Under the pieces are notes generated by a model that did no database searches, was not told the origin of the DNA, and saw nothing but the letters and a program-made list of their open reading frames with translations. Below, one piece after another: positions 56,735 to 64,000 of a stretch of 64,000 nt of DNA. The DNA is from Aquilaria yunnanensis (Eukaryota; Streptophyta; Magnoliopsida; Malvales; Thymelaeaceae). Position numbers and translations under genes: made by a program. The first letter of the stretch is position 1; each line of letters opens with the position of its first letter. Where the stretch lies: the NCBI GenBank assembly GCA_039654915.1, contig CM077595.1:45973501-46037500 (forward strand). The letters are read 5' to 3'.

Positions 56735-59050
56735 TACATTCACCTAAGTATACAATTCATACTAATAATGATTTCTTGCAAGAAATCAAACAACAACTGT
56801 ATGAATAAAAGGAATAAGGAGCAATCAATGTAAAACTCATAGTGGGCATAAATCTGATAGAAAATATACAAAGGAAAGAAAAAAAAATTGATTTCTTACT
56901 TATGAACAGCTAATGCCTTTCAGCTATCATGGATATTAATAGTGAGCCACACATCACACAATCAACTAAATAGCTAGTCCCCTCGTCATCCATTTCGATA
57001 TTGCTTGACTGAGCTTTGAGCCAATCCTTAGTTGTGGCATAAACATGCTCACACACAATGAACTAACAAAATAACCACAATAGCATTGGCATCAAGAACC
57101 CAAGAACAACAATAAAAGATGCACCACGATGGAATAAATGAGAGCTAGCCTTCAGCCACCGATGTTGATGCTACTTGAGCAACATCTAAACCAATCCTCA
57201 TCTTTGGTGAATCTTTTTCAAATAGATAATAGGATGAAAATACACCGTCACGCCAACAGATCCACCAACCATCATGCCTACAATGACAGATCCACATAGA
57301 ATTGCAATAGCCAACTACAATAGGAAGCCACCACACCAATGGCTAAAATGATAAAAAATAACACTAAATTGTGGGTTCCAATAATAAAAACTAACAATAT
57401 AAGCGCACACCCACAAAAGCCAAATAAGAACACACCAACCTTAACAAAAACAGTGTTATTTTGTCCAGTATAGATAAGGCCTTATCTTAGGGCCTAACAA
57501 CATGTACAGCTCAGTGAATTCCCAACACAATTGGTACTATTCATTGAACAGTAAATTCATTCCATATTAGAATGTAGTAGTGATAATAATAATAGGATTT
57601 TAAACCTTGATACCATAACTTTGAGGAACTTTAAGGATCATGAAATTTATTGTTTTCACTTCTTGTGTGCCTAGAAAAAGTATGATATTTTGGCCAAAAA
57701 AAATTGAAAAGGAAAAAGAATCAATGGAAATGCACAAAATACTTTTTGGGTCTTGTAAAATGTAAGGTTTTAATTAGCATACAAAAATAAATATTTTATT
57801 ATTAATCTTCCTCAAATGGTTATTGAATTTACTTACAATTGTTTATAGTTGTAGGACTATTATATCCGTAAAAAAAATAAATTGAAGACCATAATCTTTT
57901 AAAGGTGAAGTTTAAGATTACTTAGAGATGATACAAATTTTACTAAATAAATTCTTAAATCTAAAGGTTTTGAAATTTTTTCACTTCATTTAACTATCAC
58001 ACTTCATAAAAGAAGTGGTTATTTTACATTTTTTTTTGTATATCTTATGCAATTTAGAATAGTTTTTTTCTTCAAATGACAATAAAAAATCTAGTCAATT
58101 CTCTCAAGTCCCCAAAATGTGTTATAGGTTATGTTATCGTGTAAGACTTCAAAACCTATTGCCCCATTTTCATTATTTTTTTAACAGTTAGCGGCTACTT
58201 TGAGCATATTTTAAAATATAAGAGACCAATTAGGGCAGCATATTTGAGGAGAAAAACTTTAGCAGTATATTTGTTGTCAGCAGTAATCATTATTGGAAGT
58301 AGATCAATCAAATGCAGGGGGATGGATGTGTGCGTGTGTGTTTTTATAGATTCAATTTTAGGGCATGATGGAAGAGACTTGTATTATCGGACTCTTATCA
58401 ACTCACACACTCTGTTCTTGATCATATATACCGGGGAAGCACTCTGCTCTTGTCCTCCATCATATCCGTTGAATTCCCGTTGGCTTATTATAATTTGTGT
58501 TTTTAATGTTGCAATTGCTTCCTCACTTTACAAAATTACTTCAATTAGGTACCTAGGTTTCTCATTCATGATTTTTTTCCTTTTCTTTTCATTGTTTGTT
58601 TTATCAACCTAATACGATTTTGATGCAGTAACAGATTTATGTTTCAGGATACCGTGGACCTAAAGCACCTATTGCCGGTAACTAAACTGCTGATTTCAAA
58701 ACCTGAGTGCTTAGTGGAAAAGATTCAAAACTTTAAAGTTTACTTTGTAACTTTTTAAAAATGTAAGTGACAAAATAAGAAACTTTATATAAAATATAGA
58801 ATCAATTTGTATGTTTTTTAAAAGTCAGGAACTGTTCTATAATTTTGCCAAATTTTAGAATAAAGAAACTTAGAGCTCCATGAAACGGGTTAGGAGTGTA
58901 CTTTTTAGAATATTGAAAACTAACCCCACTCACCTTTGCTCGATCTCCTCAAGATAAAAAAAAAAAACTGGGGTTGGTTCTCTATTAGAACATGCCATTG
59001 TACTACCAATTATGAACAAGAACTCATAGGCTAGAGACTTATTATATACA

Positions 59051-59344
59051 CTATAACAACAATAACAAAAAATGTTTGGGAAAAATTTTATGGTAGTTAC
59101 CTTCTTTTATAAAAGAAAGTTGTTGACTTCTTGGTGATAGTAAAGGTGAGGTGCTAGCAACCAAACTAGGATGACTGGCTTTAAAACTTGTACTAGGTGA
59201 CTTTTGAACTTGTGATTCTATGCTCAAGGACACTGGTGGCCCAACTTGTGTATTTGGGGAAAAGCCTCTGATGATCAAATTAGGCTTCTGTAAGTGGTTG
59301 AGAAAGCTATGGAGATTATTGTTGCAGAGTGTAGAACATACCAT
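59051..59344 (-). CDS. Hypothetical ORF, 97 codons (copy B of 10732-11025)
   Basis: Opens MVCSTLCN and is colinear with the copy A frame without indels. No domain is recognised. Its conservation between duplicates could reflect their low divergence only. Confidence 0.2.
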   Translation of the reverse strand: MVCSTLCNNNLHSFLNHLQKPNLIIRGFSPNTQVGPPVSLSIESQVQKSPSTSFKASHPSLVASTSPLLSPRSQQLSFIKEGNYHKIFPKHFLLLLL

Positions 59345-60769
59345 GGAGTTTCATGGGGCTCCCGCTTATGGAGATTGGATGGGGTCTGTATGAATTAGGA
59401 AATCTAATGAACAAGGAAGGGGGTCCGGACAAATGGCGAATCGGGCCACCACTGTACCGACTACATGGTTTCGGCCATGGTGTGGGGTTATAGGTCCTAT
59501 ATGGTATCAATATGTCCCATTTCTTAAAAAATGTGGGATTGGAGTCCTGCATTTTATGGGACCCCCTTGCGTGAAATGATACTTCCCTTGTGAAGACGCC
59601 TTTGCTGGTTGAGCAATGTTGCATGAGGTTGGTAGGCGTGACAAATCCCTTTTTTGTATAACAAGAGTTAAAATGATGCCTTTAAGGGACGGAGGAGGTG
59701 AAACAATGCTGAAATGAAGCCTACATAATGCTAATCAAAGATAGGGGTGCTCAATCACCTTTTTTGGTTTCAACTGAATCTAAGTGACTGAATTTATTTA
59801 GTTTTTGGTCTTAGATACTAATAATTGAATAAATAGAATTATGAGAAAATCGACGAAAACCAAAAATTGAATCAACCAAAAAGAATTTTGGTTATTCAAT
59901 TTTTCTGTTGGGATGAACAAATCATATGAATTCACATTCTAAATCTCAAACATTTATCACATATTCCAATTTAAACATAAATTTCAATCACATAGAAATA
60001 TCTACTATCCATTTTAGATCCAAATATCACATACATGCACATAGTAAACACCTATCACATACATAATCGTTTCCAAATTGCAAACATAAATGCTAGTAAA
60101 ATAAAAATTTGGAAATTTTGGTCAACTAGATTTTAATTGAAGCAAGTCAAAAATTGAATCCAACTTACATATTGGTTTTCAGTTATATCCGAAAATTGAA
60201 ATTATATTTAAAATTGATAATCAAAAACTGAATTTTTTTTTTGCTTATTCGATTATTTAGGATATAACTGAAATTTTACTCACCCCTAATTAGAGATGTT
60301 GCTTGATGGTGTGCGACATTTGTGGTAGTCAAGGCTCATGTGGAACCTTTTTATTGGACTACCAAGAGGGTAATGACTGTGGTAGTTATCAAGGTGGGAT
60401 GCGGAAAGGCCACTTAAGGCTTATAAAAGCCCATACCCCCAATTCTCCTTCCTCTTTAATGTTCACGTTGGTTCTTTTCTTCTCAAAACTATTTTTCCTC
60501 CTTGCTCCATGTCTTATTGCTTTCTAATTCCTAGTGAACATTCCCACCTTCATGACTAAGCAACGTCTTCATCTTTTACTTTATTACTTCAATACATAGC
60601 TGAATTTTCTCCCATTCTTTTATTGATTTTATTTATTTTCCTTTCTTTCTTTTTTGATTTCTCCCACAACAATTGGTTGCCATTCCCCAGGCCTTGCTCA
60701 CCCTTCTTTTTTACATTTATCCTTAAATGGCACCCCCCAAAGTTGCGTCAAGAAAGGATACACTGATTA

Positions 60770-61400
60770 CCCATCCTCCTACCATCATGGAGTGCCTAAC
60801 TGGAGGGAAGAACCTAAAGGTCTCTTTCTGCACCAACTTGAAAGAATTCAAAGGAGTGAAGACTAGCCTCATGTAGGAGGTGTTGTAGATCAATCTCCAT
60901 TTGTGGTAATGCCCTAATGAGGTTGCTTTTGCTCCAAAAAGTAATTGGGTTTTGTGCATGTTAACCACTAATGTTGACTGGGGCACCTTTTTTGTCTCCA
61001 TCACCCAACTTGAAGGTGAGCTTTGTTTTCCCTTTGATCCCTTCATAAAAATATTTTGTGAATTCTACCAGTTTCCCATTTCCCAACTCCTTCACCTGCT
61101 TAAATGAATTTGACATCTGTTGGAAACCAATAGGGGTCAAACCCATTCTTGAAGCTTTTTTTCAATTTCAATCCCTTAAGGTCTGTAACATGTTCAACCT
61201 TTTTCCAGGTTGCCTTGTGTCTCACAAAGACAATAAATCTTTGCCATCTCCCTCTATAGAGACACCTCGGGCAAGTTGAAAGATAATCATTTTTTTTTCA
61301 CCCCTAGCAACCCCCAATGTGACTTCATTATGAGTGGAGTTACACCCCCCAGCATAGTGTCATCAAATGTCCCCTTTTGTTCATGGGATCAAATGGGGAA
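60770..61400 (+). pseudogene. Decayed gypsy-type-transposon-domain fragment, copy B
   Basis: Counterpart of 23494-24130, uninterrupted by copia-1 on its left. The frame at 61058-61279 reads WKPIGVKPILEAFFQFQSLK, closer to the domain pattern than copy A, while the preceding DPFIKIFCEF block is in another frame. Call by eye only. Confidence 0.35.
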
Positions 61401-62712
61401 AGGATTTATAAAGGTATTCTAACATGGTTGGAGTCGCTTGTCCATTATGAGAATTACGAGGGCCTCTTCCCTCTAACCCAACAGGGACTAGGAGAGACAA
61501 CCATTCTGTAATCAAGAATATGCTGTGACCATTTGAGCTATGACGGCATGGAGAACCTAGCAAACTGGGTTAGTGTTTAAGGACAATTTGTTCTTGTTGG
61601 ATCATTTTAATACTTTTGGATTTATTTGACAATTTTTAGATTTACATATTGTAAATTAATGATTTTTAGATTAATTCAATTGAAATTGTATTATTTAAAA
61701 TTCTTCTTGTTGTGACTACATAAGTTTTAATTATATTAGATATAGACAATTAAATTATTAATATTGATACTAACAATTTATAATTAACAATTTAGTGTTA
61801 TAATTAATTTGAAACCAAGTCTAGGCAGCCTACTGACTGATTATAATTGTCACCTCCTATGACTGGCTAGCGACTACTTCTGTTTATTGACCCTTTCAGT
61901 CATGGCCCTGGTCGCTCCATCCTGGTGACCAAGGGTTTGTTTAACGTTTGTTAACCATCAGTGTCAATAGCCAAAATGTGTATTGGTGACCATTTGGCTA
62001 TTGATAAGCTAGCCAATTTTTGCATATTCTCTTCTAGTGTACTAGGGATAAAGTACAAGATCATTCCTAACTTTTTCTATAATTACATAAACAGGCTTCT
62101 GAAATTCCTTTAATTTTAATGTGAGTTACATGTAAGGACCTAATATTTCAAAAATGAGAAATTTGATCAGTATTTCATGGGTGGGCAAGACATCGGGGGT
62201 TGGGGGAGATAGATAAGGGGAGAATAGTATTTTGGGTAAAAAAGCATGGGTCTTAACTTAAAATTGGCATTTATATCTAAAGCCAAAATTACAGGTCCAA
62301 GTCCTTAAGCTATCTTTTAGTTCTCATATAAGGTCCTTATATTTATAAACTGTTATTTATAATAATGACACATGTTGTTGAAACAACAATGTACTTTCTC
62401 TATCCCGAGATCCTTAAAATGTTGGGTTTAGCACAAAAATTAAGAAACTGGTCTTTAAAATTTTTTTTTTCTCTTGTGTCTATCACTTGTTCCATATAGA
62501 TCCAGAAGAATGGAACATGTGATTATCAAATTAATTATTTTAGGCTAATATTGTAAAGTAATTTATTAAATATTGAAATATTCCAAAGATAATTTAGGGC
62601 AACTCAAAATAGTAATGTTGGAAATAGAGTCAAATTGCAAGTTGCGTTATGATTAGTTTTATGACTATTCTAAACCTTCCTCCTACTTATAGAATCTTTT
62701 TTTGGAATGTAG

Positions 62713-62944
62713 GTCTCTCCTGCTAAGGTTGAACATCAACTAATGTCACTAGAGTCCATTTGCAAGGCTTTGATGTTTGATCCGTTTATGCACTTTGATG
62801 TCTTTCCTTTGAATTTAAGAGGTCTTCTTGATTCAAAAATTGTTGTCCTAGCTCTTCAAGAAGTTGCTAGCTCTTCCGTCTGTACTTCCTGTATTGTCAT
62901 CATAGGCCTTTATCCCAGTAGAATGTCCTCTGTTGGCAGCAAAG
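62713..62944 (+). pseudogene. Candidate exon of an unrecognised host gene, copy B
   Basis: A 232-bp open stretch between an acceptor (TTTTTTTGGAATGTAG) and a consensus donor (AAAG/GTAAGA). It shares the LLDSKIVVLALQEVASS block with copy A (25452-25651) and has 32 nt that A lost. No domain recognised; no further exons of the same gene could be placed. Confidence 0.35.
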
Positions 62945-64000
62945 GTAAGAACTCGGCGGTGTAGGTTCTGTATTTTGTTGTCTTTCCCTTTTACACTAAA
63001 AAAAAAAGTTTTCAAGAGTGTCAGACACTGAGAAGCTTTCAAGTTTTGTGGTTAGGATGTCAACAATTTAGTACTAAAGAATATGATCCTTGAATTTTTT
63101 AGGACGTCTGACATTAATGAAAGCCAACGTGTATAACATAACCAAATCATATATATTTATGTCTTTATGTGGATGAGCGAATAAAGAAAGTGATTATTAT
63201 TTTTTATATTATGATTGTTTACTCAACATGTACTTTAATTGAAATCAGCACTTTAAGAAAGTGAAAAGGTATTTTAACAAGGCCTTTTGTAAGGAGTAGG
63301 TATATTATCAAATTTTCTTTCTATGTTGGGTGAGGAAAAACATTTATAAAAGTTTAGCCACTTAAGTAATTATGATTATGTCAAACATAGTATTAACATC
63401 CAAATTTCATTCATACAACACGGAATGAAATTAAAAATATTGTATTTTCAAGGTTTGTCCTTTTTATTTTTCTTTTATTTGTATGATTTTTTATTATATA
63501 GAAAGTTTCAACACCTAATAAATTTAAGCTTAATTATCACTAAGTGATTAAAAGTATGGACATTTGTAGTTAAAGGTCTCATGCCTTGATTTCTTACAAA
63601 CAAAAAAACTCCACATTTTAGAATTTAATAAATTTAAAGGAACAAAATGCTATATAGTGAAATCTTGGAGGACCGATTCATGTTGATTCATAGTACAAGG
63701 AGGAAAATATCTGACTCAGTATAGTTCAGAGAACCAAAAGTGATTGAGGCTATTTAAAAAATTAGGTTTATTATGGTTGAAACCTTTTATTGGATTCATA
63801 GTATGTTGCAACATATTGTAGTAGTTTTTAATATGTATGATAAGCTTATATGGAATTTTTGTTGTCAGTTGTGTTAAGTTATTGTATACCATAACGAGTT
63901 AAGAAAAAATAATAATTGAGTAAACTTTAATCAGTTTTTGTCAATCTAATGAATATATTATAGGTGGGTTAATGGGATGAATATGTATAATATATTATTA

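Larger units (their letters stand above)
56735..64000. repeat. Segmental duplication copy B
   Basis: Colinear, direct-orientation copy of 6631-12439 plus 23494-26716. It lacks the Tekay element, copia-1 and the 1868-bp NAC-containing stretch. It continues past the window end. Besides the entries below it is AT-rich and without recognisable genes. Confidence 0.92.

Overview
The window looks like transposon-dense intergenic DNA from a flowering plant. The evidence is nested Ty3/gypsy and Ty1/copia LTR retrotransposons with tRNA-iMet-type primer sites, a plant LINE, a Mutator-like element and a NAC-domain (plant-specific transcription factor) pseudogene. The species cannot be told from the sequence. 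I see no intact host gene and no tRNA or rRNA. Nearly every long reading frame belongs to a decayed retroelement.

Layout. 1-6626: the right part of a decayed Tekay/Del-type chromovirus (gag, protease, RT, RNase H, integrase, chromodomain, then a 2.4-kb 3' LTR). 6627-12439 plus 23494-26716: copy A of a low-copy segment, split by copia-1. Copy B of the same segment runs from 56735 to the end of the window, about 50 kb away and in the same orientation. Copy A carries a NAC pseudogene that copy B lacks. 12440-23493 (minus strand): copia-1, almost full length, with two 1416-bp LTRs and the target duplication ATGAC. A 2.7-kb solo Tekay LTR sits in its leader. 28185-29599 and 44309-44655: a LINE 3' end, split by copia-2 (29600-44308, target duplication TTTGG). 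Copia-2 is itself split by a Tat-lineage gypsy element (35190-42782, target duplication AACAA), which carries an antisense, apparently intron-containing gene.

44656-54589 is a stack of solo and partial LTRs: a Tekay-like LTR hit by a copia solo LTR (target duplication CCATA); an inverted Tekay LTR interrupted by a second copia lineage; a forward Tekay solo LTR (target duplication AGAAT) inside that; and a further gypsy LTR inside that. 54599-56082 is a Mutator-like element with inverted repeats of roughly 270 bp and a 9-bp target duplication.

How the pieces relate. Relative ages can be read directly: the A/B duplication came before copia-1 and the Tekay element, because copy B keeps both sites empty; the LINE came before copia-2, which came before the Tat element; copia-1 came before its nested solo Tekay LTR. 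All coding regions carry stops, frameshifts or lost catalytic residues. The most unusual parts are the spliced antisense gene with its own TATA box in the Tat element, the NAC presence/absence difference between the duplicates, and perfectly conserved palindromes in the copia and Tekay LTRs. Identities were read by eye from translations and motifs; no database search was run.
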